Origin: an uncultured bacterium
Lineage (GTDB): Bacteria; Bdellovibrionota_C; UBA2361; JANWWW01
DNA length: 38,833 nucleotides
Direction: 5' to 3'
Assembly (NCBI GenBank): GCA_938038205.1
Contig: CALHSA010000013.1
Span: forward strand, 1 to 38,833
Made by a program: the position numbers and the translations under genes. The first letter of the stretch is position 1; each line of letters opens with the position of its first letter. Of the stretch, positions 25,561 through 34,176 are shown one piece after another. The notes under the pieces were generated by a model, which did not search any database, had not been told where the DNA came from, and worked only from the letters and a program-made list of their open reading frames with translations.

Positions 25561-26879
25561 AAAAGTCCTAAATTATTGATGCCAATACCAACATATCTCA
25601 ATCCATGAGCTTTTAAAACTACCGGATCTAAAATATTTCTTCCATCAAAAATTAATTTATCCGCTAATGCTTCTTTAAGCCTAATTAAATCCGGGTCCTT
25701 GAAAATGTTCCAATCTGTAAATATTAACAGAGCATTAGTACCCTCTAATGCTTGATATTGATTTGAGCAAAATTCAACATGATCAGCCAAATCAGGAAAA
25801 CTAGCTTTAAATTTTTCCATTGCTTCAGGATCAAAAGCCCTAAATGAAGCCCCCATTTTTGATAGTTCTTTTAGTGAGTAGTAAGCTACGGATTCTCTGA
25901 CATCATCAGTGCCTTGTTTAAAAGCGAGGCCCCAAACAGCAAATTTTTTCCCCTCTACCTGTTGATTGTAATAATTAAGCACTTTCTTCGCTATCACTAT
26001 CCTCTGATAGGCGTTAACTTCGTTACACGTAACAGCTAACTTAAATTCATATCCACTTTTGCGAGAAAAATTTATTAAGCTGGCCACATCTTTTGGAAAA
26101 CAACTTCCACCATAACCACATCCAGGATAAAAGTATTTAACTCCAATTCTGGAGTCTAAGCCGACAGCTTTTCTTAAATCCTCAACGTTAGCTCCAAGTC
26201 GCTCACATATATTTGCTACTTCATTAATGAACGATATTCTTAAAGCTAAATAACAGTTCGCAACATACTTAACTAATTCTGCTGTAATCGTTGACATTGT
26301 TAAAATTGGATTTCCATTCTTAACAAATGGTCGAAATAAATTTTGTAAAGCCTCACTGGCCCTAACATCCTCAACCCCTATGACGATTCTCTCTGGTCTC
26401 AAAGCATCTTCTAGAGCATTTCCTTGTTTAAGGAATTCAGGATTAAATGCTACAGAGTAATTTTTACCTTTCTCAATAAAAAACTCCTTTAACCTGTTAG
26501 TAGTTCCCGGCGGACAAGTGCTTTTAAGAACCACAAAAGTATCATCAGGGTAATCAAAAGAAACGATCTCATCTGCAACAGCCCAGACGGCTGATAAATC
26601 AGTGGAACCATCTTCTAAGCTCGGAGTGCCAACACAAATAAAAATAAAATCAACTCCTTTTTTTACCGGTCGATTTGTAAAAGAAAGATTTCCAGTTCTG
26701 ATATGTCTTCTCAAAAGATCTATTAATCCTGATTCAAAAAATGGCATCTCCCCATTCTGAAGTTTTTGAAGCTTATTAAGATCTTTCTCGACAACTTCAA
26801 CGGGATTACCAGAATCTGCAAAAGCACACGCAGTTACTAAACCTACATAACCAGCGCCAAAAACAGTAATTGATTTCAT
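25557..26879 (-). CDS. ugd: UDP-glucose 6-dehydrogenase
   Basis: 440 residues, ordinary length. The N-terminal VFGAGYVGLVTA (6-17) binds NAD. CVGTPSLEDGSTDLS (82-96), KSTCPPGTT and FNPEFLKQGNA are family motifs, and the catalytic cysteine is Cys260 in GYGGSCFPKD. It oxidises UDP-glucose twice to UDP-glucuronate, using two NAD. With the overlapping decarboxylase downstream it forms a compact route to UDP-xylose. It begins 39 nt after the moxR stop, so it may be part of a longer transcript from mltG onward or start its own. Confidence 0.95.
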   Translation of the reverse strand: MKSITVFGAGYVGLVTACAFADSGNPVEVVEKDLNKLQKLQNGEMPFFESGLIDLLRRHIRTGNLSFTNRPVKKGVDFIFICVGTPSLEDGSTDLSAVWAVADEIVSFDYPDDTFVVLKSTCPPGTTNRLKEFFIEKGKNYSVAFNPEFLKQGNALEDALRPERIVIGVEDVRASEALQNLFRPFVKNGNPILTMSTITAELVKYVANCYLALRISFINEVANICERLGANVEDLRKAVGLDSRIGVKYFYPGCGYGGSCFPKDVASLINFSRKSGYEFKLAVTCNEVNAYQRIVIAKKVLNYYNQQVEGKKFAVWGLAFKQGTDDVRESVAYYSLKELSKMGASFRAFDPEAMEKFKASFPDLADHVEFCSNQYQALEGTNALLIFTDWNIFKDPDLIRLKEALADKLIFDGRNILDPVVLKAHGLRYVGIGINNLGLL

Positions 26880-26918
26880 TGGTCTTGATTGTATTTTCTA
26901 CTCGTTCTTCAGTCAAAC

Positions 26919-27899
26919 TTAAAATGACTTAATTTCATTTATGATTAAATCCGAATCAATTCCTTCAGCTTCCCCTTCAAAAGATAGTATTAATCTATGC
27001 CTCAAAGTAGGTGTTAGTGCCTCCCTCACATCTTCAAGAGTTACATAAATTCTTCCCTCTGATAACGCTAAACCTTTAGCGATTTTTGCGATTGCTAAGC
27101 TAGCCCGAGGACCGGGACCATGTCTGATATATTTTTTTGCAGGATCAATTGCTTTAGGTGATTGAGGATTAAGAGAAGTAACAATCCTTGATATTACTTT
27201 CAAAAGTTTTTCAGAGATAACTACTTCTCTGATCAATTTTTTTGCCAAAAATAGTATCTTTTCTGATTCTTCACGACTCACAATAGGTTGAATTTCAATT
27301 TTATCACCCGAAGTTTCTTGTAGAATTATTTCGATAAGTTCATCTTCGGATGGGGGTCGCACGACTAATTTTACTAAAAACCTGTCAAGCTGAGCTTCTG
27401 GTAAAGGGTAAGTTCCCTCTAGCTCAATAGGATTTTGAGTTGCAACTACAAAGAAAGGAGAGGGCAGAGGTCTACTAACTCCATGAACAGAGACTTGTTT
27501 TTCCTCCATAGCCTCTAAAAGAGCAGACTGAGTTTTTGGCGATGCTCTATTAATTTCGTCAGCTAACAAAAAATTAGTGAATATGGGTCCCTCCTTAAAA
27601 ACCAATCTTTTAGATCCATCTGTTAAGTTCTCTAACACCTCAGACCCAAGAATATCACTTGGCATTAAGTCAGGTGTAAACTGAACACGTTTGAAATCCA
27701 ATCCCAGAAGTTTAGCAAGAGTTTTAACAGTAACTGTCTTACCCAAGCCGGGCATACCTTCAAGAAGGACATTTCCCTCAGCAAATAAACTTAAAATAGT
27801 AAACCGTTTTATTTCACTCTGGCCAACAATAGCTTGATTTAATCCCTGTATTAGGCCTGAATAAAATTCTTTAACTAAATTTAACTCGGCTTCAGACAT
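26919..27899 (-). CDS. moxR: MoxR-type AAA+ ATPase
   Basis: 326 residues. Walker A is GMPGLGKT (48-55), Walker B LADEINRASPKTQSALLEAMEE, and sensor motifs lie in VVATQNPIELEGTYPLPEAQLDRF, with an arginine-containing RHGPGPRASLAI segment later. MoxR ATPases act as chaperones that mature or activate partner proteins, often VWA or DUF58 proteins encoded next door. Here neither is adjacent. The upstream neighbour, 3 nt away, is a membrane protein with a long charged tail, which is a candidate partner. Downstream are the UDP-xylose genes. Confidence 0.93.
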   Translation of the reverse strand: MSEAELNLVKEFYSGLIQGLNQAIVGQSEIKRFTILSLFAEGNVLLEGMPGLGKTVTVKTLAKLLGLDFKRVQFTPDLMPSDILGSEVLENLTDGSKRLVFKEGPIFTNFLLADEINRASPKTQSALLEAMEEKQVSVHGVSRPLPSPFFVVATQNPIELEGTYPLPEAQLDRFLVKLVVRPPSEDELIEIILQETSGDKIEIQPIVSREESEKILFLAKKLIREVVISEKLLKVISRIVTSLNPQSPKAIDPAKKYIRHGPGPRASLAIAKIAKGLALSEGRIYVTLEDVREALTPTLRHRLILSFEGEAEGIDSDLIINEIKSF

Positions 27900-27902
27900 T
27901 TT

Positions 27903-28970
27903 TCACTCAAAAAACCTTTTATACCTTTTTGGGGGAATGAAATCATCAACTTTCGACTCAATTTTATCTCCTTCAGCTTTTTCTTTCATTTCAGTAAATT
28001 CTCCATCTTTAATCTCACCTGCCTGAATATCTAATCTTCCTCCTTTCTTGAAATCTTGGCCTCCGATATTACCATCATCTTTTTCTCGATTAACCATCGA
28101 TTCTGTTAAAGATCCTATGTTCTCACTCTGAGATTGTTTTTGGGTATCATTTCTCCCACCCCTCTCAGAATTCTGCTCTTGACGTTGTGTATTATCTTTA
28201 TTTTGACCATCTTCTCTTTCTTTCGATTCACTGCTTTTCCCCTCTCCACCCGAGTCGTTATTTTCACCACCTTTTTCCTTCCGATTTTTATTACTCTGAT
28301 TATTACCCTGAGACTGGCCATCCTTTTGAGCAGCACCATCTCCTTTACCCTCTCCTTCGTTACCGTCTCCAGACTGAACTTGAATTTTTTCTTGTTTTTC
28401 TTGGTGAGTGATATCTTTAGATTTTTCAGTTTTTTCATTTTCAAAATTACGTCTATCATTTGCTTTACCTTGCTCATTATTATCTTGTTCAACATTCTGA
28501 TTTTTTTGAGCTGAAAAGAACTTGTTATTCGAATAAAGATCTGAAAAACTTACATCTTTTTCTAGAATGACTGTAAAAACTAAAGCTAGAAGAATACTCA
28601 GAAATCTCCACAAAAATGTTCCAAAAAAAGGTATTAAGATTTTTGGATTAATTCTATGAGTAATTGCTTTATACCTCCAATCTAAACTTTTTATTGATAA
28701 TAATGATGACAATTTGTCTGAATTTGATGAAAGCCTCTCAAAAGTTATCAAAAGGTTTTCGTTTTCTTGCAAGGGAAATAAAGTCAACATAAAAGGAATA
28801 ATTAGTAACAAGAGTTCAGTTTGGGAAAAATTGAAAATTACGTAAGGTAGTCTAAGGAGTAATAGTATAAAAATTATATACAGTGTAACCTCGATTAAAC
28901 TAAGATTTTTAGCGAGAGAGATTGCCGTTTTAATTAGCTTTTCTTGTTGATTCTCTAAATTTTTTAACAT
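27903..28970 (-). CDS. Membrane protein with long charged Q/G/E/K-rich tail
   Basis: 355 residues from the ATG at 28970, within the end of mltG; a longer frame to 29069 overlaps mltG deeply and is less likely. Residues 1-137 hold three probable membrane segments (about 24-46, 52-67 and 111-136). From about 150 to 355 the sequence is highly hydrophilic and biased to Gly, Gln, Asn, Lys and Glu, most probably disordered, ending DDFIPPKRYKRFFE. I recognise no family in the membrane part. It lies directly upstream of moxR (3-nt gap), where a DUF58 or VWA protein would be expected. It could be a scaffold or partner of the MoxR ATPase, which is an inference. Confidence 0.7.
   Translation of the reverse strand: MLKNLENQQEKLIKTAISLAKNLSLIEVTLYIIFILLLLRLPYVIFNFSQTELLLLIIPFMLTLFPLQENENLLITFERLSSNSDKLSSLLSIKSLDWRYKAITHRINPKILIPFFGTFLWRFLSILLALVFTVILEKDVSFSDLYSNNKFFSAQKNQNVEQDNNEQGKANDRRNFENEKTEKSKDITHQEKQEKIQVQSGDGNEGEGKGDGAAQKDGQSQGNNQSNKNRKEKGGENNDSGGEGKSSESKEREDGQNKDNTQRQEQNSERGGRNDTQKQSQSENIGSLTESMVNREKDDGNIGGQDFKKGGRLDIQAGEIKDGEFTEMKEKAEGDKIESKVDDFIPPKRYKRFFE
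27950..28508 (-). repeat. Low-complexity tail-coding region
   Basis: Codons here are dominated by GGN, GAN, AAN and CAN, giving a Gly/Gln/Asn/Lys/Glu-rich stretch without an exact repeat unit that I can define. The purine bias on the minus strand leaves long open frames in other phases; these are not believable genes. Confidence 0.6.
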
Positions 28971-29964
28971 TATCAAGATGTTCTTGATAATCAACAGAAA
29001 ACCTATGTCTTCCTTTACCATCGGATACAAAATAGAGGTAATTTGTGCTCGGAGGATCCAACGCCGCAAGTATTGAATCTAATGTTGGGAAACAAATAGG
29101 AGAAGGGGGTAAACCATTTATTAAATAAGTATTATACGGGTTAGGCACTTGTAAATCTTGATACGTTAACTGGTTGCCAGGTTTTTTTAAACCGTATGCT
29201 ACAGTAGGATCTGCTTGCAATTTCATCCCTTTTTTGAGTCGATTATGATATACTGAACTTATAAGTGGTTTTTCAAAAGGGTCTTTCGCCTCTGCCTCAA
29301 TTATGGAGGCTATCGTTAAAATTTCATGTAGGCTGAATCCTTTAGCTTTTGCTTTTTCATTGACTTCATATTTACTGATCAAATCAAAAAATTTCTCCAA
29401 TAATGCCGTAATTATTTCCTCACCTGAAATAGGTCTGGTGAAATAATATGTATCAGGAATTATATATCCTTCTAGGCTCGGATACTCTAAACCAAATTTG
29501 CTAAAGATTTTAGGAGAGTAGACTGCACTCTGAGCTTCAGATAAATCAATCAAACCGGATTGAACTAAACTATCAATTAATTTTTCCACAGTTGAACAAG
29601 GAAGAATTTTTACCTCCCTTCTAATGTATTCTCCTTTATGTAATTTCTCAGCGATCCTTAGAGGTGACATATTCGAGGAAAGTTCATACTCTCCAGCATT
29701 TAAAGTTTTTTCATAGCCTTTAAATTTCACAACCAATTTGAAACCCATCCTTGATCTTATTAATCCATTCTCCTTCAAGATATTAGCTATTTGATCAAGC
29801 GATGAACCTCGACTTATTAATGTGTTTACCACTACAGGTGAAAAAATATCAGCTGGAAGTAAACATACGTAAGCTAAAATCAAAATATCCAGCAGGATAA
29901 GAAAGATTATGATGTATAGCCATCTCATTCTTTGATTGATAATTTTACATAATTTAAATCCCAT
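28930..29964 (-). CDS. mltG: Endolytic peptidoglycan transglycosylase MltG
   Basis: 344 residues from the ATG at 29964; a later ATG at 29928 is also possible. One membrane anchor (about 15-35) is followed by a LysM-like region (FSPVVVNTLISRGSSLDQIANILKE...) and the YceG domain. Key features are SLEGYIIPDTYYF, LTIASIIEAEA with the catalytic Glu, YHNRLKKGMKLQADPTVAYG, and the ending NPYNTYLINGLPPSPI. MltG cuts nascent glycan strands and helps set their length. The gene is first in a minus-strand run leading to moxR, and overlaps the next gene by about 41 nt. It is divergent from an M23 peptidase gene, so two wall enzymes share one intergenic region. Confidence 0.93.
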   Translation of the reverse strand: MGFKLCKIINQRMRWLYIIIFLILLDILILAYVCLLPADIFSPVVVNTLISRGSSLDQIANILKENGLIRSRMGFKLVVKFKGYEKTLNAGEYELSSNMSPLRIAEKLHKGEYIRREVKILPCSTVEKLIDSLVQSGLIDLSEAQSAVYSPKIFSKFGLEYPSLEGYIIPDTYYFTRPISGEEIITALLEKFFDLISKYEVNEKAKAKGFSLHEILTIASIIEAEAKDPFEKPLISSVYHNRLKKGMKLQADPTVAYGLKKPGNQLTYQDLQVPNPYNTYLINGLPPSPICFPTLDSILAALDPPSTNYLYFVSDGKGRHRFSVDYQEHLDNVKKFRESTRKAN

Positions 29965-30210
29965 CAAATATGAAAAAAAATTTTTATAAAATTAGGTTTT
30001 ATTTTAAAACTAAACTATTTTAAGTTTGCTTCTTTAATGAATTTTTAGGATTAATCTTAAGAAGTTAAAAATAAACGTTTTTTCAGTAACTAATTTTTGT
30101 TCATTACCTTATACCTCAAGTTGATAATAAGTTTAGCCAGAGGTGTAAAAATTTGATCACTAATCTTCGATCTTAACCCAAAACTACTGTTGAGTCGCGG
30201 AAGTCTAAAA
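29965..30210. promoter_or_regulatory. Divergent intergenic region between mltG and M23 peptidase genes
   Basis: About 245 AT-rich bases, the longest non-coding gap of the window. On the plus strand a TTGATA at 30121 is followed, 17 nt later, by TGTAAA at 30144, a moderate sigma70-like match. No clear repeat, operator or RNA gene is visible. Promoters for both wall-enzyme genes are expected here. Confidence 0.35.
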
Positions 30211-31458
30211 ATGTATATTTTGAACCCAGAGGATTTTTTTGAGCTTTTTATGGAACGGTTAATTCAATGGGCACTTTTGCCTTTAGTTTTTGTAGTCTTT
30301 TCTTTGAAGCTGTTAAATGATGTTAATGAAACTACAGAGATTGCATGGGATGGCCCCGAGAAGAGAAGATTGATTGTGCTTAGAAATAGTAGGCGTACTG
30401 CTCCTAAACAAAAGTTTTACAAGCTGGAAAAAGCTAGGACTCTATACGATGTAGCATCTGATTTTGGAGTAGCTATAGTTAACCCGAAAGAGATTAAACT
30501 TCTTAGATCTCTAACGCTTAGAGGAAACCAAAAAATTTTGGTAGAGGATCGTAAAAATAAAACAACAAAAATTTCTGGTAAGCTTACTGATGGATCAAAA
30601 ATTGAGCTAAATATCCTAGATGGTGAAATTTTATTAGAAAGAAGCACTCCTTTTTTAATCACTCGTACTCGAGATATATCTGGTTTAGTTTTTAGTAATT
30701 TTCAAAACTCTTTAAGAGAAGCAAATTTAGAGGATAAAACAATCAACGAGCTAATAAAGTTACTTGGAGTAACCCCAAAATCAGGTGCAAGTTATTCTCT
30801 TAGGGTTAGGGAGGAGCTTTTTGAAGATGGAATTGTGAAAGAACAAACCTTGGAGGGCTTTTATGTAAGTTATGCAGGCAGAGAATTTTTCAAAGCAAAG
30901 TTAAAGAATTCCGGTCAGTTTCTTAGTCTTAATGACATAAATGCCACGAATACCACTTGGATCTCAAAGCCTGTAGCAGGTAGAGTAACAAGTCCATTCT
31001 CAAACTCACGCCTACACCCCATCTTAGGGTTCCGTCGAATGCATCCTGCTATTGACATCTCAGCTCCGTATGGAACTCCAGTTAGAGCAGTGGGTAGTGG
31101 AATTGTAACCTTTGCTGGTTGGTATGGGAGTAGTGGAAATATGGTCAAGATTAACCATGGTAATGGAATAGAGACTGTGTATCGACATCTTTCAAAAGTA
31201 AAAGTACGAGTTAAACAAAAAGTAAACCCGGGTGAAATCATAGGAAACGTTGGAACAACTGGATTAGCTACTGGCCCACATCTATGCTTTAGCGTATATG
31301 TCTCTGGTAAACCATATGATCCTCTTAAATTCAAACCACCATTTAAAAATAAACTTTCAGCAAAAGATGAAGCACAGCTTAAAAGTATATATGAAAAATT
31401 AAAAAATTCTGCAGAACAGATCAGAATAGCTCAGAAAAAATTATCAAATGTCGGGTAG
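30211..31458 (+). CDS. M23/LytM-type peptidase with His-to-Cys change in the HxH motif
   Basis: 415 residues from the ATG at 30211, which follows a GGAAG binding site; a TTG 21 nt upstream is less likely. One membrane segment (about 20-36) anchors the protein. The middle (about 60-250) is a less conserved extracytoplasmic region, and the LytM domain spans roughly 255-375. Zinc ligands His278 and Asp282 (HPAID) are present, with His326 (YRHL). The final motif reads GPH357-L-C359-F instead of HxH. So one ligand is Cys, which could still hold zinc, or activity may be reduced. It probably cuts peptidoglycan cross-links or activates another hydrolase. The stop overlaps cinA by 1 nt. Confidence 0.9.
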   Translation: MYILNPEDFFELFMERLIQWALLPLVFVVFSLKLLNDVNETTEIAWDGPEKRRLIVLRNSRRTAPKQKFYKLEKARTLYDVASDFGVAIVNPKEIKLLRSLTLRGNQKILVEDRKNKTTKISGKLTDGSKIELNILDGEILLERSTPFLITRTRDISGLVFSNFQNSLREANLEDKTINELIKLLGVTPKSGASYSLRVREELFEDGIVKEQTLEGFYVSYAGREFFKAKLKNSGQFLSLNDINATNTTWISKPVAGRVTSPFSNSRLHPILGFRRMHPAIDISAPYGTPVRAVGSGIVTFAGWYGSSGNMVKINHGNGIETVYRHLSKVKVRVKQKVNPGEIIGNVGTTGLATGPHLCFSVYVSGKPYDPLKFKPPFKNKLSAKDEAQLKSIYEKLKNSAEQIRIAQKKLSNVG

Positions 31459-32642
31459 TGGAAGCAGTTTGGGTAGCTGTTGGCAACGAAATTTTATCAG
31501 GAAGAATATCTGACACCAATCTTGGATATTTTTGTAAGGCATTTAATTTCAAGTTTTCAGAGGGATTATTAGTTGCTGACGACATAGAATCATTAACTCG
31601 AGCTTTTAGCTATGCTAATAAATTCAAAATTGCTGTAATTTGTGGAGGCCTTGGGCCGACATCGGATGATCTTACTTTAGAAGGGTTCTTAAAATATTCA
31701 GGCTTAAACTATACCACTAAATTAGAGTACCTAAATGTTGACCAAAGAACTGACCTTAATCCTTCTGTAATAAAGCAAGCAACAATACCTGATGGATTTA
31801 AAGCCCTAAAGAATCAAGTAGGAACGGCGCCACTTATTTTTGGTGAATTCAAGGGCACTACATGGTTTTTTTTGCCTGGCGTTCCAGCAGAGTTTTCCTT
31901 TTTTTGCAATAATCAAGAGTTTAGATATGAATTTACGAAAATTACAGGGCTTGCTGATAAAACTTCCACCTCAATTTTAGTTTTTTTTAAACCAGAGTCT
32001 GTTGTTTTTAACCTTTTAAAAGACTCTATTCATGGCCTCACAAAAAATATCGGATTTTATCCAAAATTTGGATATGTTGAGATAGTTGTAAGTGCGTCTG
32101 AGTTAGAGATATTGGATCTCATAAAAATAATTAAAAACAGATTAGAGGAAGAAAAATTTGAGTTTTTGATAACACACGAACCCTTTGAAAATACGGTATT
32201 TAAAGAATTAGCTTCAAGAGGTTTGACTATAGCATGTGCTGAAAGCATTACTGGAGGCTTAATCTCCAAAACTTTAACTCAAATCCCAGGTAGCTCAAAA
32301 ATTTTTAAAGGAGGAGCTGTTGTGTACTCTCTGAAAAGCAAAGAGAAAATCTTAGGATTGAAAAATATCCAGAATCCTGTGTCGAGAGAGGTTGCCGAGG
32401 TTATGGCAGTAAACGTGAGAGAAATTTTTGAATCTGATATTGGTTTATCAACAACAGGTGTTGCAGGTCCTGGTTCAGATGATTTCGGTAATCCGGAAGG
32501 ATTAGCGTATTGTGGAGTTTGCACGAAGGATTCAATTAAAACCTTTGAATTTAAGTTTTCTGGTCAAAGAGATAAAATAATTAACAGTGTAGCGGTCGCT
32601 CTTCTATATAAGCTTTATTCAATAATAAATGGCCAAAATTAA
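31458..32642 (+). CDS. cinA: CinA, two-domain competence/damage-inducible protein family
   Basis: 394 residues, GTG start sharing a base with the upstream TAG. The N-terminal domain is MoaB/COG1058-like: VGNEILSGRISDTN at the start and CGGLGPTSDDLT (residues 61-72). The C-terminal domain is the NMN-deamidase type, with CAESITGGLISK, VVYSLKSKEKILGL and STTGVAGPGSDDFGNPEGLAYCGV. The family takes part in pyridine nucleotide recycling, and in some bacteria in competence. The protein is slightly short for the family but has both domains. It converges with the 211-aa unknown only 1 nt downstream. Confidence 0.92.
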   Translation: MEAVWVAVGNEILSGRISDTNLGYFCKAFNFKFSEGLLVADDIESLTRAFSYANKFKIAVICGGLGPTSDDLTLEGFLKYSGLNYTTKLEYLNVDQRTDLNPSVIKQATIPDGFKALKNQVGTAPLIFGEFKGTTWFFLPGVPAEFSFFCNNQEFRYEFTKITGLADKTSTSILVFFKPESVVFNLLKDSIHGLTKNIGFYPKFGYVEIVVSASELEILDLIKIIKNRLEEEKFEFLITHEPFENTVFKELASRGLTIACAESITGGLISKTLTQIPGSSKIFKGGAVVYSLKSKEKILGLKNIQNPVSREVAEVMAVNVREIFESDIGLSTTGVAGPGSDDFGNPEGLAYCGVCTKDSIKTFEFKFSGQRDKIINSVAVALLYKLYSIINGQN

Positions 32643-32643
32643 C

Positions 32644-33279
32644 TCATATTGTTAATTGTAAGAGATTTATTCTTGATGAATTAAACCTAAACTTAAAAGA
32701 AATCTCCAAGAAAAGCTGTTCCCATCCTTTCTTTACACCTCTAATTAATTGCAAGATATTACCATACTGATAATTATATAAGTTACATGCCAAATCTGAC
32801 TCTTGCAGAACATTAAAAATACGCGAGATTCTTAACAAAGCATTATAGCTATTTATGATAGGTGATACTAATTGATGTAAATCGTGATTTTTAAAATTCC
32901 TCCTCCAGTCTCTTAATCTTTTCTCATAATCATAAAAATGCCTGCATTTGATAAGAAAAAAACCCTCTCCGATTTGCAAAAAATCCGTGATATTTTTGAA
33001 TGCTATTTGAGCAATTTTTCTCCCAGTAAGCGTTCTTGAGTTAATTTTTATAGAAGTTCTTCTAAAAAACTTTGTTTTTTTAGGCCAAAACACTAAAAAA
33101 CAGGAAACTGAATCCAGCTCTGAACCTATACCGACTTTAAAATTTCGAACCCTGCCAAATTGAAGGATAACAAAATATGATCCATTTACTTCAAAAATAT
33201 AATCCTCTGGGACAATGCAAGACTGAGTATCTATGGCATAGAAAATTGTATTTACAGGCTCAAAAACTGACAGTCTCAA
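32644..33279 (-). CDS. 211-aa unknown protein at the end of the Tad gene block
   Basis: TTG start at 33279, 21 nt after tadC on the same strand. The N-terminal half (about 1-95) looks beta-rich, and the C-terminal half (about 95-211) helical and basic, with CRHFYDYEKRLRDWRRNF near 112-129. No signal peptide or long membrane segment is seen. I do not recognise a family. Its position after tadC, where TadD-G-type accessory proteins often occur, suggests a part in the same machine. Composition does not stand out from its neighbours. Confidence 0.65.
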   Translation of the reverse strand: MRLSVFEPVNTIFYAIDTQSCIVPEDYIFEVNGSYFVILQFGRVRNFKVGIGSELDSVSCFLVFWPKKTKFFRRTSIKINSRTLTGRKIAQIAFKNITDFLQIGEGFFLIKCRHFYDYEKRLRDWRRNFKNHDLHQLVSPIINSYNALLRISRIFNVLQESDLACNLYNYQYGNILQLIRGVKKGWEQLFLEISFKFRFNSSRINLLQLTI

Positions 33280-33300
33280 AAGATTACTACGATATTTTAA

Positions 33301-34176
33301 TTAATTACCAAGCCCAGTTGTAATCTGTTTAAACAACGTAAATCCTAAGCCGTAGACTAATATTATTAGAAAACTAAATACCATCATAGCTACAACTAAA
33401 ACTCCTTTCAAAGGCAGTTTCTTAATTTTTTCATCAATTTTAACCTGCCTTTGATGAGTAACACTTTTAGCTATCTCCATTAGTTGTTTTGATATCTCGC
33501 CGCCATGCTTATAAACTTGTCCAAGAGCTAAAAAACAATGTTTCAATTCAACATTTCTAGATAATTTCCCAACCTCTAGTAACGCCTCATCAAAAGGTAT
33601 TCCTTGTCTACTAAGTTGAACTGATAATTTTAAAAACTCCGTTACTACATTATTAGTTCCTCGTTCGTCAGCTAGATCAATTACTAATTGAATACACGGA
33701 CCTATGTCTAATGAACTGGACACTCCAATAGCAATTTGCTCTATAACTATCGGTAAATAGTAAGATATCTCATCCTGACGCTGAATTGTCCTTTTTCGCA
33801 AATAAAAATGCGGATATAAAAACCCTAAAAGAGCACCTAAGATCCCTGCGGGTATCAAAAAGTTTTTACCAAATACTAAGTAAGAGAAAAAAGCAAAACT
33901 TAAAAAACCGATCGCTGGACTAAAAGCCAGAATGAAAAAAAATTTTCTAAGCTCAACATCGCTTATTATCCCAGCTTTAAAAAGTTTCTCCTTAAAAGAA
34001 GTTTTGTTAATTTTTTTGGTAATTTTTTCTTCTTTTACGCTAGTGCTCCGAACTTCCTCAGTTGTTCTTTTTACAGGCCGCTGAACAAAACTTTTCGATT
34101 GTGGAGTAGCAGCCACATATACATACCCAGCAAGACTCAACCCAAGAAGAAGAAATATGACACCAACGATAATCAT
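33301..34176 (-). CDS. tadC: Tad/Flp type II secretion-like inner-membrane platform protein TadC
   Basis: 291 residues from the ATG at 34176, which shares one base with the tadB stop (TGATG). A membrane helix at the start is followed by a basic, Thr/Lys-rich stretch, then paired membrane segments (about 85-130) and the GspF/T2SF domain containing EQIAIGVSSSLDIGPCIQLV and LGQVYKHGGEISKQL. A last hydrophobic helix closes the protein. TadB and TadC form the inner-membrane platform on which pilin is assembled. The gene is in the standard cpaF-tadB-tadC order. Confidence 0.9.
   Translation of the reverse strand: MIIVGVIFLLLGLSLAGYVYVAATPQSKSFVQRPVKRTTEEVRSTSVKEEKITKKINKTSFKEKLFKAGIISDVELRKFFFILAFSPAIGFLSFAFFSYLVFGKNFLIPAGILGALLGFLYPHFYLRKRTIQRQDEISYYLPIVIEQIAIGVSSSLDIGPCIQLVIDLADERGTNNVVTEFLKLSVQLSRQGIPFDEALLEVGKLSRNVELKHCFLALGQVYKHGGEISKQLMEIAKSVTHQRQVKIDEKIKKLPLKGVLVVAMMVFSFLIILVYGLGFTLFKQITTGLGN

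Noticed and set aside
28115-28514. Long open frames in other phases, including on the opposite strand
   Set aside because: They arise from the compositional bias of the charged tail of the minus-strand membrane protein, lack binding sites, and encode biased hydrophobic sequences.
30915-31334. 139-codon minus-strand frame opposite the M23 peptidase
   Set aside because: A shadow of the conserved LytM domain; no binding site and no family likeness.
32637-32657. Inverted repeat AATTAAC / GTTAATT at the end of cinA
   Set aside because: A seven-pair A/T-only stem with no GC pairs except one and no clear T tract; too weak to call a terminator.
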